64,000 bases of DNA from Macrosoma leucophasiata (Eukaryota > Arthropoda > Insecta > Lepidoptera > Hedylidae), in contig JAWQUS010000020.1 of the NCBI GenBank assembly GCA_036365455.1, forward strand, positions 20,221,001 to 20,285,000, given 5' to 3'. Within the stretch, counting starts at the first letter, position 1, and the number at the start of each line of letters is the position of its first letter. Under the pieces are notes generated by a model. It had not been told where the DNA came from and searched no databases. It saw nothing but the letters and a program-made list of their open reading frames with translations. Positions 50,801-60,341 of this stretch are shown here, piece after piece. A program made the translations under genes and the position numbers.

Positions 50801-53800
50801 GAACTGCATGCTTGTTTGCCACTTCCATAATAAAAAAATAATAATAATAATTTAAATTGCCTAACTAGCATAGTTGGTAATAGATGGCGCTACTGCTACC
50901 ATAAAGCAATGCAATAGATGTGAAGGAAAGATTTGACAAATCGGGCAGGGCTTCAGTAGCTCAATTGGAAGAGCGGCTGGACTAGATTCCCAGTAGGTCA
51001 CGAGTTCGAGTCTCGCCTGAAGTCAAAATTTTTCTTTCCATTTTTCTTTAAAAATAAAATATATTTCACAAGCATGTGTTAATGCGAAATAATATAAAAC
51101 AATAATAATAATAACTTTGACGAGCCAGTTGGTCCAGCGGTGTGTGATGACCGTTTGAACCGAGGCTCACGGGTTCGATCCCCGCACCGGGAAAAATATT
51201 TGATTGGCCTACAGATATTTGTTTCGGGTCTGGGTGTTTGACTGTTTGTGTATGTGTTGTGTATGTACAACGGCACCCACGACACAGGTTTATACCTGGA
51301 GTGGGGTTGTGAGGGAAAGCGTATTTTATTATTATTTATTACTAGCGGCCCGCCCCGGCTTCGCGTGGTTGTCATGTTACCTACCCTCTCCTATTCATCT
51401 TAGCGTGATGTTATATAGCCTAAAGTTTTCAATAAAAAGTATCATAATAAGTCCCCGTTAAGTGGACTATCCTTGAAGACGAAAGTCTTTAATCAGTGCG
51501 TTTTGCCGGTGATGACCTACGGTGCCGAGACGTGGTCTCTCACTATGGGTCTCGTACGAAAGCTCCAAGTCACTCAGCGGTCAATGGAAAGGGCTATGCT
51601 CGGCGTTTCCCTACTGGATCGAATCAGAAATGAGGAGATCCGTAGGCGAACGAAAGTCGCTGACATAGCCAAGCAGATTTCCAAGCTGAAGTGGCAATGG
51701 GCAGGGCACATAGCTCGGAGAACCGATAGCCGCTGGGGCAGAAAGGTTCTCGAGTGGAGACCACGTATCGGCAAACGCAGCGTAGGACGTCCACCTGCAA
51801 GATGGACCGACGACCTGATCAAGGCTGCAGGTACCCGCTGGATGCACGTCGCTTCCGATCGGTCGGCATGGAGGTCATTGGGGGAGGCCTATGTTCAGCA
51901 GTGGACGTCCTATGGCTGATATGATGAAGTGGACTATCTAACACTGAAAGAATTTCTCAAATCGGACCAGTAGTTCCTGAGATTAGCACGTTCAAACAAA
52001 CAATCAAACTCTTTTATAAAATTGGCATAGATTACTTAAAATCTGTAGTGTATTTGACTCAGGCGGCGTTAACGACCCGCAAGTTATCGCAAGGCGCCCG
52101 GTGCGGGGCGTGCGGGGCGGAGGCGCTGGTGGCGGCGGGCCGCGCGGTGGGCGCTCCGCCCGCGCTGCCGGCGCTGCGCCCCCCGCCGCCCGACGCGGTC
52201 CCCGAGCCTTGTTTGAGGGATTTGATGCCTCCTGAGCCGCCGGATCATCGGTAATATACATAGAGGAACACGGGTCACCGGCCGCGGCGGACCGGAGGGG
52301 AGTAGCCATATGCAGGCTCTCCCCTGTGTCAAAGTACAAGCACAAGTGTTCCTAGATATTTAAATGTGTGCGTGAAATTGTTTATGAATTTTGTTACAGT
52401 CAAGATGTGAGTTTCGTAGCAGCAGAGAATATGTAATAATGTAGTAGGTAATAGACGATTTTTGTAGTGTGTGTGTCATACGTATTTCCCCCCGCAAAAA
52501 TGTATTGTTTTGCATGTGTCTGTAATAAACGCTATGGCTACTCCATTCCGGTCCGCCGCGGCTGATGGCCCGTATTGCTATTATATTATACACACACATT
52601 ACTGAGTTAAACCGATACCACCTACAGTGAAAAAAGAAATAATAAAAACTGTTTTTTAACTGGTGGTAGAGCTAAGTAGCGTGCCTGACTAAAATGTGGC
52701 TTCAGGCGGGACTTGATCCGGCGACCACTGGGTCACTAATCCGATCGCTCTACCCACTGAGCTATTACCTTAAGGCAACGCAATAATATGTGAAAAAAAA
52801 ATCAACAATCGGGTGTGGGACTTCGATGGTTTAATGGGTAAAGCGACTGATCCAATGGTCCAATGGCGGGATCCAGTGCTGGTCCAGTCCAGTCCAGGCA
52901 GTCGACTTTTTCTTTAAAAATCGTAAATAATTTTCCACCCTCAGTCACGCGTGTCATCGTTGGGTGGGGGGCTCCCACACGCTGGTCACTGCGTCCACCA
53001 CTCGCGAGCGCGCACCCATCCCTTTCCAGACCGCACCCACCAGACAATACACCGGATATGGCGATGATGGACGGGTAATTGTTTTTTTTTACCATTAGTA
53101 GTTATAAGGAGCTCTGTACCTAATTAAATTGAGGAGCCACACATTAACTTACCGGTACACTAATAGGATTATATGTATACTTTGATAATTGTTTTTTTTT
53201 TATGTAACAAAGGTGACAAACAAGCATGCTGTTCACATTGATGTCAAGTGCGGACTGAAGCTTTATAGACACCCACGCAAACACCAGGGGTCAAAATGCA
53301 GATGCGATGCCATCCTTGAGGCCTCAGTTGTTTTGTCTCAGTGATAGGATAGTTAGTTTCGGATGTACCAAAATATTTTTTTAAGGTTTTTGTAATGTTT
53401 TAACAATAACTCTAACAAATATTATTTTGGTACAACTCGGCTTTTATAGTTAAACTTATGATGTCATTCAACAATTTGATGGTATGGTGCAACGTGCAAC
53501 TCATTTTCTGCTTAACCAGTACTTTAACTTTGATAAAGCTAAAGTATAAATAAAAAAATAAATAATTAATTCTATAATTAAACGGAAATCCGGTGAAAAA
53601 TAAAACTTTGTTTAAAACTTAAGTGCAAAAAAACATATTATGACTTTAAAAGCTATATGTAAATAGGATACACAAAATGTATTACAATTTAAATGTTTAT
53701 TTATTCAAGTACCGGATAATTATATAGCAATTAAATTTCGTTCTATAAATTGAGACAGGAAATTACATTTTTATTCATAATTATTAACATTGCGTACATT

Positions 53801-56800
53801 CTTGAATAAACGCCTTCACTACCATACCAATATAATTATAATAATGGCAACCCTTTTATGTCCCACGAGTCTCTCCCCTTTTTGGGGGAAGGCCGAAGCT
53901 TACTTCACCTCGATTCTCCAATGCGGATTGGTGGAGATACGGGTTAGTGGCCAACCCGCTGTCGTATGTTTTCAAACCGCCCATAAGGCCACCGACAAGG
54001 GTTTACGACTGATATCTATCGACAGCAAACGGGACCGACGGCTAACATGCCCTCCGAAGCACGAAAACGAGCATTTTTTAATTTTGCCGCTAGCGGCCAC
54101 CCTTCACACTCCCGACCGCGCCCGTATCGCACAACCGAGTAGATCGCTTGCGATCTACACCAGCCGTGGGGCCATGCGCGCTTCGTTATACCAATAGTAT
54201 TATTCAATATGAACATAATATAAACTAGTCGTAGAGCTCCAGTGACGGACCTCGCGGGCGTTGGCACCACAGCTAATATACTTGGCGCTAATTGGTAGTG
54301 TTCAGCACTATCGTATTCCCGGCAAGTGGTAATGTACGGTCCTGTAATTTCCGGCATAGAGGCATAACACCTTAGGCCTCAGAAGTGGTCACTTAGCATC
54401 AATGTGAACTGCATGCTTGTTAGCCACTTTCATTAAATTAAAAAAAAGTTAAAGGTATATATTATAATCTAATCATAATGCAATTCTATACAAACTACCG
54501 GTTTCGTTTTTGAATTATTTTGACAGATATTTAAAGTAAACGAATCCCGTCATCTGTCAAGTTACTGTGGAAGTGAGTAGTAAATTAACTTCTGGAAACT
54601 AATGGTCCAAGAGATACTGAACCCTCCGAGCACCGTTAGCCCTGTAAGGCTAGAAATTTTTGTAGGGATAAATCATAACAAGCTCAGCACAAAAACCATC
54701 GCCTGGCAAGGATCAGCCAGTCACGTCACCAACCCCACCCGCACCTTTTTGAAAATATAAAAAAAAACTTGAACCTGTAAGCTTGAAATTTTTTATAATT
54801 AAGTTCATATATAATGAAGTTTAAAAAAAAATTGACAGGCGATTTCGATGAGCATAAGTGCCTGCCAGGCGAACCGAAAGGTGTGCTATATGTATGAATT
54901 AAAATAAACTTTCTTCTGTAAAGTTGAAATTTATATAGGTGTTTGTCTAACATGTTTGGAGTAAGTAGGTCCAATAACAGGCGGTTCTGGATAGCATACA
55001 AAAATCGGCCAAGTGCGAGTCGGACTCGCGCACAAAGTGTTCCGTACAAAAAAATTGCTTCAAAATTACGTTTGTTGTATGGGAGCCCCCCTTTGATGTT
55101 TACTTTATTTATATTTAGATATTTCTTATGAAAGATAATATACAAATCAATATTCTGTGAAAAATTTAAGAGTCTACCTGCTACCGTTATTAATATTGAG
55201 CAAAAATTCGAAAAAAACACGTTTATTGTATGGATGAATATTTGTATTTTTAAAATTTTTACTAATTGTTGTTATAGCGGCAATGGAAATACATAAATAG
55301 TGAAAATTTCAGCTTTTTAGCTGTCACGGTTTATGAGATACTTTATAAGTGGTTTGAAAAACTTGATGATGCTGCTGAAAATGAGTCAAGTGACGGTGAA
55401 GAACAGATTTCTGTCTGTTATCAGGCTGTATCTCATAAACTGTGATAGCTAAAAAGCAGAAATTTTCACTAGTTATGTATTTCTATTTCCACTATAACAA
55501 CAAATAATAAAAATTACAAAAATGAAATTATTCAGGGGGGTCTCCAAATACACAATAAACGTGTTTTTTTTCGTATTTTTGCTCAATATTAATAACGGTA
55601 GCAGGTAGACTCTTAAAATATTCACAGAATATTGAATTGTATATTACCTTTCATAATAAATAACTTAATAAAAATAAAATAAACATCAAAAAGGGGCTCC
55701 CATTTAGAGTCCGACTCGCACTTAGCCGATTATTTTATGCTATCCAGAACCGCCTGCTATTGAACCTACTTACTTCAAATATCTTAGACAAACACCTATA
55801 TAAATTTCAACTTTACAGAAGAAAGTTTATTTTAATTCATACATATAGCACACCTTTCGGTTCGCCTGGCATGCACTTGTGCTCATCGAAATCGCCTGTT
55901 AATTTTTTTTTTAAACTTTACTATTATGAACTTAAATAAATAAAAATTTCAAGCTTACAGGTTCAACTTTTTTTTTTTACATTTCCAAAAAGTGGGGTTG
56001 GTGACGTGACTGGCTGATCCTTGCCAGGTGATGGTTTTTGTACTTGGCGTGTTATGATTTATCCCTACAAAAATTTCCAGCCTTACAGGGCCAACGGTGC
56101 TCGGAGGGTTCAGTATCTCTCAGTCTATAAAGAAAGCGTTCTGTCTAGTACTTTAGGATATACATAGGATATTGCCTAAATTAATTTTATTTATTATGTT
56201 AATTTTGTAAGATGGATTAGATTAACTTAAAAAAGTTTTGTAAATCATATTATTGTGAAAATATCAAACGGAAAACCTTATAACGGTAACATTCAGTCGG
56301 AAGATAGTGTTGCCCCCCCTCTGTTACTGACTTTTAAAATTAATAATTAAAATAAAATACATATTTACAGGGGGGCTCCCATAAAACAAACGTCGTGATT
56401 TTTTTTATTAGATAAGGGTACGGAACTCTTCATGCACGAATCCGACTCGCACTTGGCCGGTTTTTTATTTACCATAGCATTACCAAACTCTGAGGGTGGC
56501 GCTGGGACTTACTCCTCAACCCAGGGATCATGAGCCCCATGTCATCACCACATGGCTATACTGCCGTATGACGTATGCGGTACACGGCGGTAGTGTATGT
56601 GACTGATCATTGGATGTGTTTTGTCAGTTGTATAAGATGGAAGAAGAGTTGCAGCCGTGTGTCGAGTGCAATAAGATGGAGGTCCCTGAAGGAGTGGTCG
56701 AGGACGGAGCAGGAGATCAGGGTAATGTTTTTTTAATCGGCCAATCGCCAGATTATCGATTTTCGCCTAATTAGCCTACTCTTTTTCTCAATTATTCTTT

Positions 56801-57693
56801 CATCACTCTATACGAAAGTCGTCCACAGCTGGACAAAGTCTCCTCCTATTGAGAATCCTCGCATTAGGGAGAATAACTTCACTGCAGATTATAAGGTTAA
56901 GTCCCCTTATTTTCTCTGTCTGTATGTATGCACTTATCTCGGAAAGTTGTGAACGGATTTTGTTCCTGTTCAAATGTTGGAAAGAAGGTTTTCTGAGGTA
57001 CGTTTATATTTGTTTATAATTTATCAATATCGTACTTACATTTACCGAGATATCACTGTTTTTGACAAAGAAGTCGGGCGCGTCCCCACAATATAATAAA
57101 TGCTCTCCGTGCGAAGACGGGGCGGGTCGGCAGTATGACGCTCAGCAGGCGGATTGGTGATCGCGATGGCGGTAGCTTTGTTTATCTCGCGTAACATGTA
57201 CTACAACCATATTGGAATTGTGTTACCGCTATTGTTCAGTTGGCTGACCGTACTAGCTGAAGAATTCTCCTCCAATAGCGGACGATGGGGTCGTCACGAC
57301 CCGACGAATTTGTCCAGGACAAGGGTGACCAATCAACATTGAGCTGTGATGTGTCATCTTATGCTGAGTTGCACCAAGATATTTGTTAAAGTGATTCTAA
57401 CTGAAATGTTCCTTCTCTAACTTAAAGAAATCTGTTAAAGTTAGAAAGGACACCCCTTTCAAATCTAGTTTACAAATCTTACAATAACTTCAACAAAAAA
57501 ATATCTTGGTGCATCCGCCAGCCTACATTTTTTAAAATCATTTGTCTTAGATTTTAAGTAAAATGGAGACCAAAATCAATTTCGTTTAAATATTAATTTG
57601 GATAATCATTACCATGTTAGAGTAAATTTAGAATATTTTACAGGTAGAAAACCCACTATTGTTCAGGATGGACTTATCGAAGAGCAGCTTTGA
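38898..57693 (+). CDS. coiled-coil protein of the QRICH2/C16orf96 (DUF4795) family
   Basis: Nineteen exons join in phase to about 925 aa: 38898-38990, 39516-40307, 40984-41035, 41405-41437, 41790-41816, 42596-42783, 43444-43599, 45276-45475, 45873-45979, 46864-46976, 47185-47281, 47612-47724, 48243-48320, 49269-49391, 49753-49896, 52063-52250, 52945-53074, 56628-56721, 57644-57693. The N-terminus (LVSVEDLINMAM...NIVNFKTIQTILYIL) resembles the start of C16orf96/QRICH2. Residues ~85-295 are a Lys/Glu-rich repeat (QKEKEKEMKAEQKEKDKAQK). Amphipathic coiled-coil exons 6-15 follow. Exons 16-17 carry GARCGACGAEAL (CxxC) and WVGGSHTLVT, the DUF4795 Cys / GGSHT signature. Vertebrate QRICH2 is a sperm-flagellum protein, so a cilium/sperm role is inference. 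Short exons 4 and 5 (33 and 27 nt) and the GTTCAT donor of exon 2 are the least certain. Confidence 0.72.
39073..39226. mobile_element. MITE, 154 bp, perfect 20-bp termini
   Basis: CCCCCTTATTCATAAACGTA (39073-39092) and its complement ending AATAAGGGGG (39207-39226). It lies in intron 1 of the QRICH2-like gene. This end sequence is a common MITE type in moth genomes, from memory. Confidence 0.8.
41227..41328 (+). repeat. 34-bp tandem repeat, 3 copies
   Basis: The unit GACATAAACAATGTGTCCTT... GTTTGC.ACATCAT is repeated three times with a few substitutions. It lies in the intron between exons 3 and 4 of the QRICH2-like gene. Confidence 0.8.
41950..42238 (-). repeat. repeat R1, near-complete copy
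   Basis: Complete from TTTTTTTTATGTAATAAAAG to GAGCTCTACCACCA. An inverted partial copy (42288-42372) follows at once. Confidence 0.75.
42960..43245 (+). repeat. degenerate ~120-bp tandem repeat
   Basis: The motif CGAACGC.TACGCTGGA.AAACGCTAGTGTGAAG recurs at about 42968, 43087 and 43210, with TCTGCGCTG.TCATACGT blocks before it. Degenerate DNA-transposon sequence is likely. It lies between exons 6 and 7. Confidence 0.5.
43878..45161 (+). mobile_element. mariner-family transposon, full length
   Basis: 1284 bp with ~28-bp inverted ends (CGAGG.TGGATCCAAAAGTTCG..GCCC) and a TA target duplication at 43876-43877 and 45162-45163. The left copy lacks one G of the right end's GAGGG run. One uninterrupted transposase ORF fills most of it. 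It sits in the intron between exons 7 and 8 of the QRICH2-like gene, same orientation. Confidence 0.92.
44048..45094 (+). CDS. mariner transposase, intact ORF, third catalytic residue Glu
   Basis: 348 aa, the normal mariner length (about 345). The N-terminal paired helix-turn-helix region runs to about residue 110 (SYSSVKKWVAEFKRG, DPRSGRP), followed by ARWVPRLL (117-124). Catalytic residues are D158 (VTMDESW), D252 (LFHQDNTRVHTS) and, exactly 35 positions later, E287 in YSPDLAPSEYL. Mariner normally has Asp there (D,D34D). The ORF has no stop or frameshift, so the insertion is young or selected. The D-to-E change suggests catalytic weakness or loss. The enzyme would cut and paste the element at TA sites. 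Sequence character is closest to the cecropia/irritans-type mariners from memory. Confidence 0.93.
   Translation: MEKIEHRAVIKYLNKKGLSPKDIHQDMVGTLSESAPSYSSVKKWVAEFKRGRESIEDDPRSGRPTTSTTKENIDKICDLVLGDRRLTIGKIAETTDISYGRVQHIITKELGLHKVSARWVPRLLSAEQKRVRFTISRDCLELFKTDPEDFLSRFVTMDESWVHHHIPESKQQSKQWKRSDSPTPKKAKVVLSTNKVMASVFWDAKGIIFVDYLPKGQTINSSYYCNLLRRQREEIKEKRAGMLRKKVLFHQDNTRVHTSVETMSVIHDCGYELLPHPPYSPDLAPSEYLISKFKKHLGGSKFSTKDEVIVAVNEYFADLPESFFFEGINKLHFRWKKCVELDGDYVEK
46770..46836 (+). mobile_element. RTE-type 3' tail fragment
   Basis: GTGGGCGTCTTTGGGGAAGGCTCTTGTCCAGC.GTGGACGTCTTTCAGCTGAAGTGATGATGAT, the very end of the RTE unit. The same tail occurs at 23035-23100, and inverted at about 56818-56850 and 61622-61668. 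Confidence 0.6.
47900..48172. mobile_element. foldback element family G, copy 1
   Basis: Ends AGAGCAACACCGGAGGGGAGTAGCC / GGCTACTCCCCGGCCCGCGTTGCTCT are inverted. The interior ATATTTAAATGTGTGCGTGAAATTGTTT...GACGATTTTTGTAGTGTG is shared with 52263-52580. It lies between exons 12 and 13; ORFs on it are shadows. Confidence 0.7.
49470..49640 (+). repeat. repeat R1, partial
   Basis: Covers CGGCCCTGTAATTCCCGGCACAG to GCCATTTTCATAACATTACAAAAAA, between exons 14 and 15. Confidence 0.7.
50055..50245 (+). repeat. dispersed lepidopteran repeat (CCCGCGGCTTCACTCGCGTGG type)
   Basis: AGCTGTTGCCCGCGGCTTCACTCGCG at the left, TTAAAATCGGTTCAGTCGTTTGGACG in the middle, (ACAG)n and TTATAATATTAGTAGGGA at the right. 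A second member begins at 51343 (CGGCCCGCCCCGGCTTCGCG) and continues after an RTE insertion. Confidence 0.6.
50558..50832 (+). repeat. repeat R1, complete copy
   Basis: The cleanest plus-orientation copy: GGTGGTAGAGCTCCAGTGAC GGAGCTC... to CTTGTTTGCCACTTCCATAATAAAAAAATAATAATAAT. Confidence 0.75.
50858..51090 (+). repeat. tRNA-like repeat, second copy
   Basis: Nearly the same as 35744-35985: CTAACTAGCATAGTTGG...TGTGAAGGAAAGATT, the 76-nt tRNA-like segment (50949-51024), then ATTTCACAAGCATGTGTTAATGCG. This copy has the T-stem CGAG/CTCG intact. Confidence 0.65.
51116..51335 (+). repeat. tRNA-derived SINE (second type), plus copy
   Basis: The head GAGCCAGTTGGTCCAGCGGTGTG has box-A character and box B is GGGTTCGATCCCC. 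The body is shared with 31205-31425, with a (TTATTATTTATTA) tail. Confidence 0.7.
51472..51927 (+). mobile_element. 5'-truncated RTE-type retrotransposon with intact RT C-terminal frame
   Basis: The 148-residue frame 51473-51919 (CVLPVMTYGAETWSL...KLKWQWAGHIARRTD...GRPPARWTDDL...VQQWTSYG) is the C-terminal end of an RTE-clade endonuclease/reverse transcriptase, a type abundant in moths and butterflies. It ends with TGGCTGATATGATGA. An 11-bp target duplication AGTGGACTATC flanks it (51461-51471 and 51928-51938). It interrupts the repeat 51343-52020. No RT catalytic motif is included, so it is inactive. Confidence 0.88.
52263..52580. mobile_element. foldback element family G, copy 2
   Basis: Left GAACACGGGTCACCGGCCGCGGCGGACCGGAGGGGAGTAGCC and right GGCTACTCCATTCCGGTCCGCCGCGGCTGATGGCCCGTATT are inverted. 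It begins 13 bp after the donor of exon 16. Confidence 0.7.
52684..52757 (-). tRNA. tRNA-like pseudogene
   Basis: On the minus strand: AGCTCAGTGGGTAGAGCGATCGGATTAGTGACCCAGTGGTCGCCGGATCAAGTCCCGCC. A D-arm and box B-like AAGTCCC are recognisable. Same family as 35836-35911, diverged. Not a functional tRNA. Confidence 0.4.
53195..53345 (-). repeat. repeat R1, partial
   Basis: A-rich-end half (TTTTTTTTTATGTAACAAAGG...CCTTGAGGCCTCAG). A MITE family C remnant follows (about 53358-53545). Confidence 0.6.
53815..54195 (-). repeat. repeat F, minus copy
   Basis: Reads inverted relative to 25500-25870: GGCAACCCTTTTATGTCCCACGAGTCTCTCCCC...CTAGCGGCCACCC...GATCGCTTGCGATCTACACCAGCCG. ORFs here are shadows. 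Confidence 0.65.
54231..54440 (+). repeat. repeat R1, plus copy
   Basis: From GTAGAGCTCCAGTGACGGACCTC to TTAGCCACTTTCATTAAATTAAAAAAA, with a small internal deletion relative to 50558-50832. Confidence 0.7.
54610..56120. repeat. 1.5-kb long inverted repeat (near palindrome)
   Basis: Left arm 54610-55341 and right arm 55428-56120 are inverted copies of about 700 bp with an 86-bp spacer. Outer ends: AGAGATACTGAACCCTCCGA / ...GGAGGGTTCAGTATCTCT. Inner ends: GTGAAAATTTCAGCTTTTTAG... / ...CTAAAAAGCAGAAATTTTCAC. The arms contain the moth repeat motif AAGTGCGAGTCGGACTCGCG. It lies in the intron between exons 17 and 18 of the QRICH2-like gene. A third end of the same motif lies at about 56340-56465. 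Confidence 0.9.
57360..57525. mobile_element. MITE family C, copy
   Basis: AGTTGCACCAAGATATTTGTTAAAG at the left and CTTCAACAAAAAAATATCTTGGTGCA at the right are inverted. Same family as 2266-2420. It lies in the last intron of the QRICH2-like gene. Confidence 0.7.
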
Positions 57694-57747
57694 GACATCA
57701 CTTTATTTTTTAAACAGAAGTATATTTTCATAAATTCTATGCTATCA

Positions 57748-57753
57748 AATAAA
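57748..57753 (+). terminator. poly(A) signal of the QRICH2-like gene
   Basis: AATAAA 55 bp after the stop codon at 57691-57693. A second AATAAA occurs near 57794. Confidence 0.6.
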
Positions 57754-57799
57754 ACACAGCCAATTTATTTGTTATTGTAATTTAATTGTAAAAATAAAT

Positions 57800-59700
57800 A
57801 AATAATTTACATCTTCATTAAAGCGTATTTACAACTTATGAGCGCTCTCTAAAATAATTTAAATAAATAAATGTGGACGTTTACGTAAGTTGATATTTTT
57901 AAATAAATTTGTATAAATAGAATAGAAATAGTTTTAAATATGTAAAATTAAATCAACTTTGGATAAACATATTAAACTATAGAAATGGAAGCTAAATTTA
58001 CAATAATTTATATTATGTTACTTAACAATAGAAATTAAATAAGTTTCATAAAGTTTTTAATATTACTACGTAATTCTTTGCCATTAGGACAGTGGGTACT
58101 TTTTTATATAGCCGAAAGTTTTTTTCAATATAATCATAACGGATTTTATATGTTGACGTCAGTAGGTACATTATTTTGTAGACTTATATAAATCAAAATT
58201 AAACAAATTGTTTATATTTTATTATGGCTTTGATATTGAGTTATATTGACGTTTTATGACTTTCATTTTTTTTCAAAACCTTGTTAAATAGTAGTGAAAT
58301 TTACCCAAAATCCATTCTCGGCAATAAACTTGACCATATGTTTACCAACAGTTTACAAAACATAGCCTTAATCTGTTACTTGTAAACATGGGACAAGTCG
58401 AAACAGTAAGAACTAAACTCAACTATCACTTAATTCTTAAATCTACTTATAATCTGTGGAAATAACAAAATCACTCATCACATTGTTACACATAAATGGC
58501 AACTTTAAATACTTGTATAGTATCCAACAAGCAATATTGCACATCGACCTCAGGAGAGACTTCGGCTTATTTCGGGTCTGTAGAGCGTTATCTTTTTCGC
58601 ACCTTACATAATTGACGTTTGTCAAACATTTTGGTCAAGTTTTGACACTATCAGTGCTTACGTAGGCAGAGTGCGGCAGAGACAACGCTCTACGAACAAA
58701 CTAGCCATTTATCTCTTTCGTAGGCTCGATGTGCAATATTTATTGTTGGGTACTGTAATAGGTATTGCCATACTTAATTTAAAATAAATAAAAATTCGAC
58801 GAGGTCTCGTTACCACAACCCAAGTTATCGATGATAACTTATATATTTCTTCCGGCATTTTAATTCGTCCCTCTATTTATATTGCATGCACCCGATCCTG
58901 CAGGTGTGTTAAAATCTTGGACTAAGCAATTTTTTAATGAAAATCGATGTGAATCTATTGGTAATCAAGAAAAAAACTCAATCAAAGTTTTGGTTTTTGA
59001 TACAAAATTAATTTTAACCAATGTGCTAAAAAAATAAATTTTGTATTTAGAACTTTACCGACGCCATATTAATTCTCAAGATTCGGAGAGTTTGATTTTG
59101 ATTCTTACAGTTTTTATCTAAGAATACACTTAGATGCCTTTAAAATTGATATCACATTAGTTTCAATACAGTAAAAAGTATTAGAAACTATTGTGTAATA
59201 GGGAAATCTCGCCCGAAGTGTAAATTTTTTACATCTTACGCAATCGTTTGAGTTTCTCATTCATAAATTGTACAACGTGACATGAACGTAAACTGATACT
59301 TTACAGTTACTATGTCATCGCATGATTTGAAAGCTTTTTAGCAAACAGTTGTAATAAGCACTTGACTCTGCTATGGTTTCATGGCTTCCAACATTTTTCG
59401 TCATCGCTCTTAACAATTTAATCTCTGTACGAATACTTGGAAATAAGTACGCGTCTTCGATAACAAAAATTACCACTGATAACATTTAAAATTCTCGATT
59501 TCCTGAGAAAAGTTACCATTTGGAGTTGATACTAGAACTAACTGCAGCTAACAGCGCAACTGAGATTAGATGTGACTTTTTAACTGACTATTTATTTTCA
59601 ATATTTTATTTCAATTATTATTCTTAATTGCTCAAATTCGGTGAGCTGCGTTGCTATGAATGGTCTAGAATATTGGGATCTGAGAACTTACTATAACTGA
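57800..59700. other. AT-rich intergenic stretch
   Basis: No ORF with family resemblance. It holds one MITE (58524-58749). A ~60-bp segment (CACTTAATTCTTAAATCTACTTATAA.CTGTGGAAAT.ACAAAATCACTCATCACATT, about 58428-58492) recurs at about 61067-61130. It may be the 3' UTR of a minus-strand gene whose last exon is at about 60.0-60.34 kb. Confidence 0.35.
58524..58749. mobile_element. MITE family E, copy 2
   Basis: CCAACAAGCAATATTGCACATCGA / TCGATGTGCAATATTTATTGTTGG ends are inverted, with inner arms TAGAGCGTTATC / ACAACGCTCTA. Same as 11869-12097. Confidence 0.75.
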
Positions 59701-59707
59701 TCAGTTT

Positions 59708-59718
59708 TATATAAAAGG
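59708..59718 (+). promoter_or_regulatory. candidate TATA box
   Basis: TATATAAAAGG is followed about 40 bp later by TTCATCCGTG and, at 59810, by a good donor (CAATC|GTAAGT). This could be the promoter and non-coding first exon of a plus-strand gene continuing to the right. No downstream exon was identified. Confidence 0.3.
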
Positions 59719-59995
59719 CCTGATCAAACCGGTGTGTTTATTTTGGTGGTTCATCCGTGCACGGTGGCGCTGTGTGCGTGGAGCACTGCTTTGGAACATT
59801 GCGTCCAATCGTAAGTATTCGTAAGACGCGCTGGTACATAGTCATTACATGTTAATTTGTTGCAGTTGATCGCCATCGTGCACCCCAGCATATCTACGTG
59901 TTAGCCTAGTGCACTACTATTAGAACTGATAGCTCTTCAAGCCCCAGGAGCGATGACGTTTATAGCGCGAATCAATGCAGCGATGACCTGTTACT

Positions 59996-60062
59996 CTAGT
60001 GCGGTGAGCACTGAAAGCGGCTGCAGTCATGGTTCCGTTGAAGTCCAAAGACGTGTTTTAAA
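59996..60062 (-). CDS. candidate alternative terminal exon (second copy)
   Basis: Minus-strand CATTTGCAG|T acceptor, then 22 codons including the TAG: LKHVFGLQRNHDCSRFQCSPH. The end (NHDCSRFQC.xH) matches that of 60233-60341, and both start in the same phase. Could be a duplicated last exon or a chance local duplication. Confidence 0.3.
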
Positions 60063-60232
60063 CTGCAAATGACGTTCATCAATGCAGCGTAAATTCACAC
60101 AGCTTGTTTCCTAATCATGACTCCAAAAAGACGGAATACTTTGGACTACGCGAGCCGACCTGGCCACACGTGCGCTCTTGCGAATTAGTTTGGGGAGACA
60201 AGATAGCGTGTGACCGGTCCATCAGTGTTGGT

Positions 60233-60341
60233 TTAGTGCAGTTGGCACTGGAAGCGGCTGCAGTCGTGGTCGCGGCTGGCGGCCATCACGTCGCCCAGCT
60301 GGCGCGCCACGCTGGCTGCGCTCGCGCCGCCGCGGGATATC
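60233..60341 (-). CDS. candidate terminal exon of a minus-strand gene extending past the right edge
   Basis: Minus-strand TTTCACCATTCCAG|G is a good acceptor. The exon runs 109 nt to a TAA and encodes ISRGGASAASVARQLGDVMA..., ending DHDCSRFQCQLH. GC content is far above the surroundings. A second candidate (59996-60062) has the same acceptor phase and a similar end. I do not recognise the protein. Upstream exons were not found in the window. Confidence 0.4.

Noticed and set aside
54726..55220. 164-aa minus ORF in the palindrome
   Set aside because: AT-rich ORF within the inverted-repeat arm, not preserved in the opposite arm and without domain features.
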